Position numbers and translations under genes: made by a program. The notes below the pieces were generated by a model. That model was not told the origin of the DNA and did not search any database. It was given only the letters and a program-made list of their open reading frames with translations. Of a stretch of DNA of 64,000 bases, positions 27,710-37,400 are shown piece by piece. The stretch's first letter is position 1. The number at the start of each line of letters is the position of its first letter. Origin of the DNA: Dictyobacter kobayashii. Lineage in GTDB: Bacteria; Chloroflexota; Ktedonobacteria; Ktedonobacterales; Ktedonobacteraceae. The stretch lies in the NCBI RefSeq assembly GCF_003967555.1, contig NZ_BIFS01000002.1, positions 1,240,001-1,304,000 of the forward strand, in the 5' to 3' direction.

Positions 27710-29614
27710 ATGGGTATGAAATCTGCTACTGTGACGCTAGACCCTGCGCAAAAAACAAGCTCTTCGCTGCGAAACTTCAGCGCAAAGTTCTCCCTCTCAC
27801 AAATATGGATACATACTCCCTTATTGATATGTCTGCTGTGCACCTTGATTATACGGGTGTGGTTCATTATCCATAATCATGGAGTAGTTGAAGGTGATGA
27901 AGCCCTGGTGGGTATTCAAGCAGAACATATTTTACGTGGAGAACATCCAATTTATTTCTATGGGCAGCCCTACATGGGCAGCTTAGAAGCTTACTTGATT
28001 GCTGCTCTTTTCGCTCTCTTCGGCGCATCTGTATGGACCCTGCGTACCGAGCCTATTTTACTCTCGCTCATTGTAGTCTGGCTCACCTGGAAATTAGCCG
28101 GAGCGCTGGCTGATAGCGCGCATTTAGCTCCCCGGGCGAAACAATGGTTCATGACAATTGCCGCACTGTGCGCAACATTTCCGCCCCTTTATGATCTGGT
28201 GATAGAACTTCGTACCTATGGCGGATACATCGAAACATTTATAGTAATGCTATGGCTACTTTTTTCAGCATTACGCTTAACACAGCGCTGGCATGCAGGT
28301 GCGTCTTATAAAGAACTTGCATTACGCTGGGCCGGCATAGGTTTTCTGATCGGCCTGGGCTTTTGGATCTACCCCCTTATTGTCATAGCAGTTCTGGCCG
28401 CCATAATCTGGATAGCTGGATACTGCCTGCTAGAAATAGTGGCACGCTACCGAAAAAAGAGTACAGCCGCGCAAAATAGCTCCATCTTCATGGGCCTCCT
28501 GCTCGCCGTCAGTGCTATTCCAGGAGCTTTGATCGGGTTCGCGCCGGGCCTCTACTGGGGAGCTAAACATAACTGGGAAAACATTACTTATATTTTGGGC
28601 AGTAGCGGAACAAAAACTGGCGATCGCCTGACGACCATTCACCAGTTGGAACATCTTTATCGCACATGTTCTTCACTGCGCGTCATTGGTGGAGCATTAC
28701 CAACCGGTGGCAATGTAACCATTGCTCAGCCACACTTAATGACGCCAGCGTTGATTGCCGGTGTTTTTTGCCTGTTTATGGCCGTAATAGGGATCGCGCT
28801 CTCATTGCTCTGGCCCCAGCCGGTCCTGGTATATATACGTCAACTCGCGACCCTGCCCTTGATCTTTGGAGCTTGCGCTGCTTTTATTTTCTGCGCTTCT
28901 AGCGCTCCAATCGTTGGCATTGGAGGGCAATGTGGGCCTATCGATGGAGCGGGACGCTATTCAACACCTTTGATGCTGATTCTCCCTTTCTTGTACGCAA
29001 CCGCATTAACCACAATTATGCTTTTACTGCAAGGAGTTAACCGGCAACCAGACTATCAGGGAAATCAAACACAGCCAGCTATGGTTGTGCGTCCACGATA
29101 CTCGCTTCTAATACAGGTGGGAATTGCGATTGTGCTATTTCTATTCCTGAGCACACAGGTCTATGCATACACACAGGCAAATACGAATGACACGTTACAA
29201 ACATCTGGTTGTGTCAGTGCTCCTGTCAATGATGACCCGATTATCTCTTATATGCAGCAGCAACATATCCATTATGCATGGGGCAATGGCTGGGTAGGAA
29301 ATCTCATTGTCTTTAAAACCAACGCTGCGATCCTGGTCATTGATCCACGCACCGTCGCCGGTCACAGTATAGTGCGCATCCCTGCCTACGCCAATGCCGT
29401 CAAACAGGCGAAACAGGCCAGCGTACTCCTACTGGCGGAACATAATGATGTTCATCCAGCATTATTAAAGACTTTCGACCAACAAAAGATAAAGTACAAT
29501 GTCAAACGGTTCTACTCAGAACCCGGTGTTGACATCCTCGTAGTCACCCCTCTGAACCGTACCGTCTCACCAGCAGACGCAAATATGCTAGGCGTCAAGT
29601 TCAGAAAATGCTAA
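27710..29614 (+). CDS. GT-C-like membrane glycosyltransferase
   Basis: A 634-aa membrane protein with about 11 helices. Its first outer loop reads VVEGDEALVGIQAEHILRG followed by HPIYFYGQPYMGSLEAYL, a pattern seen in ArnT/PMT-like glycosyltransferases in which the acidic pair is catalytic. The C-terminal 130 residues are soluble. It is divergent from the other GT-C protein ending at 24794 and may act in the same envelope pathway. The start ATG has AGGAGA about 10 bases upstream. Confidence 0.75.
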   Translation: MGMKSATVTLDPAQKTSSSLRNFSAKFSLSQIWIHTPLLICLLCTLIIRVWFIIHNHGVVEGDEALVGIQAEHILRGEHPIYFYGQPYMGSLEAYLIAALFALFGASVWTLRTEPILLSLIVVWLTWKLAGALADSAHLAPRAKQWFMTIAALCATFPPLYDLVIELRTYGGYIETFIVMLWLLFSALRLTQRWHAGASYKELALRWAGIGFLIGLGFWIYPLIVIAVLAAIIWIAGYCLLEIVARYRKKSTAAQNSSIFMGLLLAVSAIPGALIGFAPGLYWGAKHNWENITYILGSSGTKTGDRLTTIHQLEHLYRTCSSLRVIGGALPTGGNVTIAQPHLMTPALIAGVFCLFMAVIGIALSLLWPQPVLVYIRQLATLPLIFGACAAFIFCASSAPIVGIGGQCGPIDGAGRYSTPLMLILPFLYATALTTIMLLLQGVNRQPDYQGNQTQPAMVVRPRYSLLIQVGIAIVLFLFLSTQVYAYTQANTNDTLQTSGCVSAPVNDDPIISYMQQQHIHYAWGNGWVGNLIVFKTNAAILVIDPRTVAGHSIVRIPAYANAVKQAKQASVLLLAEHNDVHPALLKTFDQQKIKYNVKRFYSEPGVDILVVTPLNRTVSPADANMLGVKFRKC

Positions 29615-30076
29615 GTACGGTTCTCAGCATGAGATTGTGGGCCGAAGAAAGTACGGCCCACAATCTCTCATCTCATTTCTACTGAGTTGCTCAATTCTAA
29701 CTGTTGCGCTTTTCCCTCGATTTGTCACACAAATACCTGCAACCTTATAATCCCCTACTGAACATTTATACTTCAGCTTCCATCTTTCCCTTATATAAGT
29801 GAGATATCTTATATAACGAAAGCATATTTCTTATGTAATAAGCACGTCTTCTTTCTATAATCTCATATTATCACTTAAAAATACAAGGCTATTTATATAT
29901 GATAGACCAGCATCTGAAGCGATATCGCTATCCCATTACGCCAGAATGAAGCTCGAAATAAGTGAATTGCAATCTCTATAGGGTATGCTCTCCTCAACAG
30001 CGGAAAGAAAGCATTGAGATAGTGACAGCTCAATAACCGTTGGTGCCTTTCGTTAAGTCATACAGAGGAGGTTTGC
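29615..30076. other. Intergenic region
   Basis: No gene seen in 462 bp. It contains the terminator hairpin at 29631-29667, a long AT-rich stretch (29750-29900) and the promoter of the secreted protein at 30077. Confidence 0.5.
29631..29667 (+). terminator. Terminator hairpin of GT-C gene
   Basis: Perfect 13-bp arms at 29631-29643 and 29655-29667 with an 11-base loop, 16 bases past the stop at 29614. It is followed by TCATCTCATTTCT, a modest U-rich tail. Confidence 0.7.
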
Positions 30077-30997
30077 ATGAAGAAACGAGCACTCTCAGTC
30101 CTCGTATTATCGATGCTCATGTTAGCATTTCTTGCTGCCGTGCCATTGAACGCATCCGCAGCAACGCCTTCAGCCGCATCCCAGTTGGCAAAACATCACA
30201 AGGTTCATTTTTTTATGCGCGGCAATAAACACAAAGATTTGGGAGCCAGGCAATTTGCTGGCGGCAACAACCTGAACTACGGCGGTGGCCCCGTGATGGG
30301 GGGAACCACAAACGTCTTCGCTATTTTCTGGGAGCCGACAGGTAACGTCTCTTCCACATATCAAGGCTTGATCCAGCGCTACTTCGGCGACGTCAACGGT
30401 TCAGGATTGTACAACAACAACACCCAGTATACGGACTCAGCGGGCAATGTTCCCAGCAACACACAGTTCGCAGGCTCCTGGACCGACAACACAGCTTATC
30501 CCGAAAGCCCATTGCTGGATAGCGATATCCAGAACGAAGTCAGTCGTGCTCAGAGTGCCAATGGTTGGAGCTCCAGCATAGATAACATATTTTTTGTCTT
30601 TACCGAAGCTGGTCAGGATCTCTGCTTTGATAGTTCGCAGTCCCAGTGTGCTTCCAATGCCTTCTGCGCCTATCACAGTTATTTTGGATCTAACACCATC
30701 TACGCGGCAATGCCCTACGCAGCCAGCTTTAGCTGCAATGGCGGACAAGGACCAAATGGGGACCAGGCCGCCGATGAGACCATCAATGTGACCTCACATG
30801 AGCAGATGGAGGCGGCCACCGACCCCTTGCTCAACGCGTGGACCGATAGCAGCGGTCAGGAGATCGGCGACAAGTGCGCATGGAACTTTGGTAGTGTGAA
30901 CTCTGATGGTTCCAATGTCAACTTCAACGGCGATCCTTATCTGCTCCAGCAAGAGTGGGACAACAACATTGGCGGTTGCACGCTTACCGGACCCTAA
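30077..30997 (+). CDS. Secreted EXORDIUM/phosphate-induced-like protein
   Basis: A 306-aa secreted protein. The signal peptide is MKKRALSVLVLSMLMLAF onward, with cleavage likely after NASA near residue 28. The mature part contains GGPVMGGTTNVFAIFWEP, and later SHEQMEAATDPLLNAW followed by GQEIGDKCAW, the conserved core of EXORDIUM/phosphate-induced proteins known mainly from plants and also found in soil bacteria. Six or more cysteines suggest disulfides. The biochemical role of this family is not established. Ribosome site GAGGAGG lies about 7 bases before the ATG. Confidence 0.8.
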   Translation: MKKRALSVLVLSMLMLAFLAAVPLNASAATPSAASQLAKHHKVHFFMRGNKHKDLGARQFAGGNNLNYGGGPVMGGTTNVFAIFWEPTGNVSSTYQGLIQRYFGDVNGSGLYNNNTQYTDSAGNVPSNTQFAGSWTDNTAYPESPLLDSDIQNEVSRAQSANGWSSSIDNIFFVFTEAGQDLCFDSSQSQCASNAFCAYHSYFGSNTIYAAMPYAASFSCNGGQGPNGDQAADETINVTSHEQMEAATDPLLNAWTDSSGQEIGDKCAWNFGSVNSDGSNVNFNGDPYLLQQEWDNNIGGCTLTGP

Positions 30998-31032
30998 CCT
31001 TCAGCCCAGATCTTAAGGAACACCTGTGTATG

Positions 31033-31073
31033 AAGCGGTCATTTCTTCCATTAGCGTGAAGAAATGACCGCTT
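31033..31073 (+). terminator. Terminator hairpin
   Basis: Perfect 15-bp arms 31033-31047 and 31059-31073 with an 11-base loop, 36 bases after the stop at 30997. The stem begins with AA and ends in TTT, so it may also serve the convergent leftward gene ending at 31137. Confidence 0.75.
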
Positions 31074-31136
31074 TAACATGAATAGTCGAACTATAAGCAT
31101 ACTTAGCCTTCATTGCATTACGCCTGTTCAATTCGC

Positions 31137-31688
31137 TTAAGGCGAACGGTTAGCCGCCCACTCGGGGTACAGGATGGCCATAATAATCTTGTCATGATAG
31201 GCACCATCACGGTAACATGCTTGATGCAAGATCCCTTCTTGCTGGAACCCGGCTTTCGTGTACGCTTTCACACCACCAATGTTCGGCGCTGAAACGGTAA
31301 GCATGATCCGATGTAGATTCAAACTCGCAAATCCATAGTCGACCATCAAGCGTGTCACTTCTGTTCCATAGCCTTTTCCCCAACTGCTTTTTGCGCCCAG
31401 AAAAATGTAGTATTCACTAGAACGATTGATATGACTTATTGAAGTAATCCCTGCATATCCAAGTAACGGGCCAGCTTCTTTTTCTACAACGCCAAGGGTG
31501 AGTGACTCTCTATCCTGGATAGTCCGTTTCAGCCACAGTTCCGTTTCATACTTCGACCAGGGGAACAACCATGTTCCCATTGAATATTTTGTTACCTCCC
31601 GGTCAGCAAACCAGGCCCAGAACACCTCCAGATCATCCATCTCAAGCGGACGAAGAAGCACGTTCTCCCCTGCTATAAATACCTTCAT
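31137..31688 (-). CDS. GNAT N-acetyltransferase (RimJ/RimL type)
   Basis: A 183-aa acetyltransferase. The acetyl-CoA loop is SSWGKGYGTEVTRLMVDYGF at the position expected for the Q/RxxGxG/A motif, followed by LNLHRIMLTVSAPNIGGVKAYTKAGF, the classic C-terminal part of RimJ/RimL-like enzymes. It acetylates an amino group of a protein N-terminus or small molecule. It probably shares a transcript with the kinase-like gene upstream (38-bp gap). Confidence 0.9.
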   Translation of the reverse strand: MKVFIAGENVLLRPLEMDDLEVFWAWFADREVTKYSMGTWLFPWSKYETELWLKRTIQDRESLTLGVVEKEAGPLLGYAGITSISHINRSSEYYIFLGAKSSWGKGYGTEVTRLMVDYGFASLNLHRIMLTVSAPNIGGVKAYTKAGFQQEGILHQACYRDGAYHDKIIMAILYPEWAANRSP

Positions 31689-31726
31689 CCCTGATACTAC
31701 TCCTCATGTATTGCATTTAATATAAG

Positions 31727-32599
31727 TTATTGCGTTAAAGCCTGCAAGGAAGTTTGAAGAGCTGTGATATTTCTGTCGGCTAATTCTTCGAAGCCTCTCT
31801 CTAGTAACCATGGTATTTCGCCGAGCTGACGCAAAAGGCGGTAGAGGGAGAGTATTTGTTTTGTTTCTTCATTGTTCTCAAGTCGGCTATATCCTTCCAG
31901 GAGTAAATCAGCCAGTTCATGGTCCCACAGTGTGGCGACGGCGATATCCATCAGGGGATCTCCTGGTTGAGCGTCAGCGAAGTCGAGAAAAGCAAGAACC
32001 TGTTCGGTTTGAGGATCAACCAGGATATGTACAGGCTGGAGATCACCATGCAACAGCACAACAGGTCGCTGTACCAGAAGAGGTTGAAGTGCCTCACAAT
32101 ATTTTTGGAAGGCCATGATATGCCTGTGAGCAAGCACACCTAATCTTTTCACTTTTTCGGCCTCCAAATTGCTCCACCAGGAGATGAACGCGTCCCACCG
32201 CTGTTGTCCACCTGAGAAGGGTGGCTGAGCACCAAGATTATGGACACGCTGAAGATACATACCTGCAGATTGCGCGGCCAATGGATAGAGTGAAGACAAT
32301 GGGTAACCTTTTACATATTTCATCGCAAGAACACCAGGCTGGCCAGCAGCAAAGCCAAGTATTTCGGGAATCGGGACACCGATGACCGCGACCTTTTGAG
32401 CAATATTATACTCATACCGAAGAGTCTTCTCCTCCATATATACTTTTAAAATGATACCTTCCTTTTCAGCCAGGAAGATGGCGCGGTCAGGCTGAAGGTA
32501 CAGAGATTGTAAAGTCTCTTCTGATTGGTTGATACGGCCAAGTGTTCTTTTTGCTGCGAAGATAAGTTCTTGATTGCTAATTTCTTTATTCATTGGCAT
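31727..32599 (-). CDS. Aminoglycoside-phosphotransferase-family kinase
   Basis: A 290-aa protein kinase-like fold. The catalytic loop VVLLHGDLQPVHILVD and the metal site AFLDFADAQPGDPLMDIA are the APH signatures. The N-lobe lysine is probably in GIILKVYMEEK. It phosphorylates a small hydroxylated molecule; resistance to an antibiotic is only one possibility. Three methionines (32602, 32599, 32593) follow an AGGGA, so the start is uncertain by a few codons. Confidence 0.85.
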   Translation of the reverse strand: MPMNKEISNQELIFAAKRTLGRINQSEETLQSLYLQPDRAIFLAEKEGIILKVYMEEKTLRYEYNIAQKVAVIGVPIPEILGFAAGQPGVLAMKYVKGYPLSSLYPLAAQSAGMYLQRVHNLGAQPPFSGGQQRWDAFISWWSNLEAEKVKRLGVLAHRHIMAFQKYCEALQPLLVQRPVVLLHGDLQPVHILVDPQTEQVLAFLDFADAQPGDPLMDIAVATLWDHELADLLLEGYSRLENNEETKQILSLYRLLRQLGEIPWLLERGFEELADRNITALQTSLQALTQ

Positions 32600-32769
32600 C
32601 ATTTTCCCTGTTTCTATGAGCAAAACGACAAAGGCAAATGCTCAATCCATCCCATCATTGCCAGAAAGCACAGGTCAAGGCAATAGTAAGTTCTTCTCAT
32701 TATGTTTTTTCTTCATAGACTCTATTCTACCTGAAAAGCAGGAAAAAGTGCGGGATCAAACTGAATATA

Positions 32770-32913
32770 CAGGGCTATTTCATGTTTCTCTTTGGCGCCT
32801 GCGGCGCCGGGTTGTGGGTGTGGAGTGTGTGGAGCGGGCGGCTGCGGCCGCCCACTCCACACACTCCACACCTGAAAGATATACATTCTCTGGACGAACA
32901 TGAAATAGCCCTG
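32770..32913. mobile_element. R2d: complete 144-bp MITE with 9-bp target duplication
   Basis: Perfect 17-bp terminal inverted repeats occupy 32770-32786 and 32897-32913 (CAGGGCTATTTCATGTT). The element is flanked by direct repeats CTGAATATA at 32761-32769 and 32914-32922. Inside are GGCGCC-TGC-GGCGCC and a long palindrome (arms 32818-32841 and 32848-32871, one mismatch) with a GCGGCCGC centre. There is no coding capacity, so a transposase elsewhere must mobilise it. It sits between divergent genes (leftward start near 32599, rightward start 33202). Confidence 0.9.
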
Positions 32914-32922
32914 CTGAATATA

Positions 32923-33201
32923 TCCTTGCTATAATAGTGGTAAATGACAGGTCAGATGGTAGAATACCTGGCGATACACGATGTGAGCACAGGCAGAGAC
33001 ATGGATGGGCAACGCACACTCCATCTGGTATACTTTTCCTGAGCATTATAAATTATATCTTTCTTCTCAGTCAGAATGACTATTATAAAAGCTCTTTTTA
33101 CCGCTCGTGCAGGATAGATACCGATTTCTGAGCAGTATTTTGCCAGTCAATAGCCTACCCGTTGACTGGTAAAAGCCCATAGGAAAGGACGCAATGATTC
33201 T
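32923..33201. other. Intergenic region right of R2d
   Basis: No gene is supported. It carries the promoter of the rightward membrane-protein gene. A 6-codon ATG frame at 33194 overlaps the real start and is probably meaningless. Confidence 0.4.
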
Positions 33202-33804
33202 ATGGTTCCAGTAGATTACATAACCTTTTTTACTACCATGGCTACCGTTGGTGCAACGCTTTTTGGTCTGATATTTGTGGCCATTTCTATTAAACCGGAT
33301 ATTACTCGCGCTGAAAATATCTCAGTGATGCGTCAGGTTCAAGCCGCCAGCTCCTACAGTGCATTACTCAATCCTCTTGTTATCTCATTGTTAGCACTTA
33401 TGCCTCATGCAACAATTGGCAGAAGTGCGCTCATAATGAGTGTGATTGGACTTATAAACACAATCATTATGGGAATATTCCTGCTTCGGGAGGCCGGGGG
33501 CTGGGTGAAGAAATGGAATAACATTTTTTTTATTCTCGCCAGTCTTGTCATGTTTGGCTTTGAGCTCTTCTATGCCATAAGATTAAATATAGAGCCTCAG
33601 AATATTTCTATCCTGGATAATCTTGCAATCATGTTTGTAGTCATTTATCTTTATGGTATTGCGCGTGCCTGGGATTTGATAGGAGCGCGCCAGTTCCATA
33701 TTCAAGAGACATTAAGCCCTTTGATCTCCAAAGGAATAGAGGAAGCCACTTCTGACAAGCCACACACTGAACATATGAAAGATACAAGCAGCCAGAGACA
33801 CTAA
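33202..33804 (+). CDS. Membrane protein, unknown function
   Basis: A 200-aa protein with five or so predicted membrane helices (first at residues 7-29, FFTTMATVGATLFGLIFVAISI) and a polar C-terminal tail of about 35 residues. The opening helix followed by KPD resembles small uncharacterised bacterial membrane proteins. No catalytic motif is visible. AAAGGAC lies 14 bases before the ATG, a rather long spacing. Confidence 0.6.
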   Translation: MVPVDYITFFTTMATVGATLFGLIFVAISIKPDITRAENISVMRQVQAASSYSALLNPLVISLLALMPHATIGRSALIMSVIGLINTIIMGIFLLREAGGWVKKWNNIFFILASLVMFGFELFYAIRLNIEPQNISILDNLAIMFVVIYLYGIARAWDLIGARQFHIQETLSPLISKGIEEATSDKPHTEHMKDTSSQRH

Positions 33805-33843
33805 CAATGGTACTCTTTAGAGAATTTTATTCAAAATATCGAT

Positions 33844-33878
33844 AGGGGCACATCCTTTATGTTCAAGGATGTGCCCCT
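33844..33878 (+). terminator. Terminator hairpin
   Basis: Perfect 14-bp arms 33844-33857 and 33865-33878 with a 7-base loop, 40 bases past the stop at 33804. The tail (GGTCTTG) is not U-rich, so termination strength is uncertain. Confidence 0.6.
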
Positions 33879-34012
33879 GGTCTTGAGAAATTCTTGTTGC
33901 TTAAAATAGGGATAGGATACTCATCTAGACGCTGAAATACACTGGTACCGACTTCTATAGACAATCTATTCCTTTGTGAGAGAAGACCCGTTCGTTCAAA
34001 GGACGATATCGA

Positions 34013-34225
34013 CTAGTTTCCTCCACCGATAGGGCCAGTAACATCGTTCCCGCCATCGGCAAGTAGATGGAGGGTATGTGATGTCAATTGGAGATGAGAT
34101 GCGAAATGTACTCCTAATAAAACAAGGCATACCAGGACACCAATGAACAGACCAATCAAGATCAACCATTTGTTCAGAGATACCCGAGATAACGTTGTGA
34201 TGGCGTTTGTTTGTTGTGCGTTCAT
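34013..34225 (-). CDS. Small single-helix membrane protein
   Basis: A 70-aa protein: a polar N-terminus, one membrane helix at about residues 16-39 (KWLILIGLFIGVLVCLVLLG), and an extracytoplasmic tail ending in GGNDVTGPIGGGN. The ATG at 34225 has an excellent AGGAGG 7-8 bases upstream, which strongly supports expression; the longer frame to 34261 lacks one. Function is unknown. It lies just beyond the stop of the large regulator, with 237 bp between. Confidence 0.65.
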   Translation of the reverse strand: MNAQQTNAITTLSRVSLNKWLILIGLFIGVLVCLVLLGVHFASHLQLTSHTLHLLADGGNDVTGPIGGGN

Positions 34226-34462
34226 GTTTTTTCCTCCTGTAAAACTGCCAATATTTATCATTCTTTTGATAAGCTAGCGTCAGTAGCAAAGCAAATTTCT
34301 TAGCGGCACTGATCATCAATCTCTGTTAGTAATCATACTTTTGCGGCGTTTACTGCATGTTCGCATGAGCTTATTGTGTTCGCGCTTAGTTCGCAATCTC
34401 AAGTGAAGATCTGAGGGATAGAGGGTAGAGAGATAGCAGTGGCGTTTACAGGAGGAGTTTTA

Positions 34463-37400
34463 TTAATTGATACTGGTCAGGCGTTGATGGAATTTTTGAA
34501 TAGCAGGACCAGGAAGAACATCTAATTCCTCATGGAGGATATCCACGCAGCGTTGATATTGACGAATAGCCAATCCACGCTTTCCCTGCCTCATATAGCA
34601 ACGCATCAATCCATAGTGTGCTTCTTCAGAACAGTTATCGATGGACAAGAGATAGCGCCAGTGTTGAACACATTCGTCTGTTTCCCCATCGTTCCAGGCG
34701 ATTAACGCGAGTTCATGGCGTGAACGCATATACTTGAGACGGAGCTCATCGCGTTTTCCAATACACCAATCGCTATAAAACGATTGAACATAATCTCCCT
34801 GGTAGAGGGCAACTGTTTTATTCAAAAGCTCCCTGGCCTGTTCCATTTGCTTTTCTTCAATGGCCTGCATAGCTTGAACGAAGCTCTGCTGAAACAGATC
34901 GACATCGTAGCTCACATGCTCGCCATAGAGCGCACTAAAATTCAAGGTGTAGAGGCCACCCCTATAAACAATGCAAGCCTCGCCAATAGCTTTACGCAAA
35001 TAGAAAAGAGAGGATCTTAACGTCTGGTCAATATTGTCTTCTGGAGAAGACCAGAGCGCTTCAATAATCTGCTCTTTGCGTACCGATCGTCCAACATTCA
35101 AGAGAAAGTAGCACAATTCCATGGAACGAGCCATGCGCCAACGTGTGACAGGTGTACCATCAACGATCACCACTGGTTCACCAAAAGCAATAATTTGGAG
35201 GGTATGGGAGGTTGATACCGATTGCGTTGTAGACACAACAAGAGGTGCAGCGGCAGGAACTTCTTTTTTCCCTTCTTGAGGAAGCGCCATTTTCCAACTA
35301 TCCTTACTCCCTGACTGTAAATACCGCTGGAGCCGCTTCCAGACATCAGGAAAAGGGCGCAACGTACGCTGAGCTAATTGTTCCAAACGCTCCTGCATCA
35401 CAAGATTGATGATCTTGATGCATGATTCCTCCAGCTCAGTCTCCTTTTTAAGGGCCAGTTGACAGGCAGCCAGGCGAACAAGACACTCAAGTGTCGTGCG
35501 CTTTTGTCCCGCCTCCTCAGAATACGATTGAAGCAAGAACAAGATATCATAAGCTTGTTGATACTTTTGTTGCAAGACATAGAGTGTACCAAGCACCAAT
35601 CGGCACTGTATCTGTTCGCCACTCGTTGGTCCGGCTGCTTCTGTATGAGTTTGTTCAATAAAAAAGAACGCCGTATCAAAATCACCCATAGAGAGATAGA
35701 TCAATGCCAACTGGCACAGGTTAAAATTAATCAGTCGAACATCTTCAAGCAAACGCGCGCTAGCCAGACTATCCTCCACAACCTTGAGCGCCTGCTGATA
35801 GAGCCCTTCATCGGTATATGCCCCACCCAGATTAAAGAGGCCATACGCTTCACCACTAAGAAATTGTTGTTGATGAGAGACCTCTATAATCTCCTGGAAC
35901 ATGCGACAGGCTTCGCTCAGATCACCTTTATCGCGCTTCATGATGCCAATCCAGATCAAATTATTAATTTTTGTGCGCGAATCCCCCAATTGCTCACAAA
36001 TCGCAATGGCTCTGGTACGATGATGTTCAGCCAGAGCATTTTTACTGATCAGAGTATACGCATTAGCCAGGCTGGTATGAATATGGGCTGTTTGTGGCGT
36101 AACGGTATTATGACCACAAAGCTGTAAAGCGTGTTGCAGCTGGGTAATAGCCTCTGAACACTTTCCCAGGACCATCGCGCAGTCACCAAAACGGATATGT
36201 GTCTTGATGCGAAAAGCAGTTTCGTCGATAGGCATCAGAGCCAGGGCCTCTTTGCAGAGTTGCTGAGATCCTTCATAATTACCATTTTTAAACAGAATAT
36301 TGCTTCTCGCATACTGAATTCTGGCTAACAAGGTCATTGTGACCTCATCCTGGCCTTGAGATGTTTGCTGCAGGAGTTGATAGGCTTTCTCTAGCAAAGG
36401 AGCTGCCTGTGGACTTTCATACTGAGAAATATAGAGTGTTGCCCGTAACAGCAAAAGATTAGGGTTATTTTCTAGTAACGAGGAGGGCAGTTGATCGAGC
36501 CACTGCATCATTTTTGTTTGCGAATTGCTATCCTGCGGCATCCGTTCCGAAAAAGAGAGAATAATCTCAATCAGAAAATCTTCCGCGGAAGTCTGGAGGG
36601 CATGCTGAAATGCTTGATCGTACTCATGAAGGGCATAGAAATAGAGCGCGGCTCTATACTGCAGCTCGCGACAGGCATCGGGCTGTTTTTGGGCTAGCTC
36701 TGTGTAGAGCAATTCGCGCAACACTGGATGAAGACTATATGTGCGCTGTCCATGCTCTTTATTGACACGCTTCACAAAGAGACCACGATTCTCTATATAC
36801 GTGAGAAGCGCATCAGCAGTCTCGCTCTCTAGTAGCGCATTGCAAGCAGGGATAGACAATTCTGTTAAGACCGAGCAATGGAGTAGAAAGGCATAAGCCT
36901 CTGCCTCATGTTTAAAAATATCATTATAGATATAAGAGCGCAAATTATGATAGCTTACCTGTAAAGTCGAATTGATCCAGGGACCATCACCAACATTTGT
37001 GTATGCTGTGAGAAAATAATCATTCATTTGTGTAGAGAGCAGAATGCCAACAATCCAGCCTTCAAATAATTGCGTCAGCTTTTCGGCATCGGCTATATCT
37101 GTGAGCAGCGGCACCTGTTGCCGCAAGCTGAACAAGGCATAGATTTCCTCAGCAGAGAAGCGCAATGCCTGATTACCGAGTCCTACGAGCTGGTTTTGTG
37201 TGAGTAAAGGAGCTAAATGAATCGAGGGCGTAGCGCGACTCTCAATACACAGTATGCAATCCGTAGGCAGATGGGCAATAAGCATATTCATAAAATTTTG
37301 AATTGGCTCATGATCATTTATTTCATGGTAGTTGCATAAACAGAGAATGAAGCGAGCTGGTAAGTCGGTCTCCAACAGAGCCAGGAATTGCTGTATCAAC

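Noticed and set aside
33194..33214. Six-codon leader frame before the membrane protein
   Set aside because: Too short and without attenuator-like codons or hairpin; probably chance.
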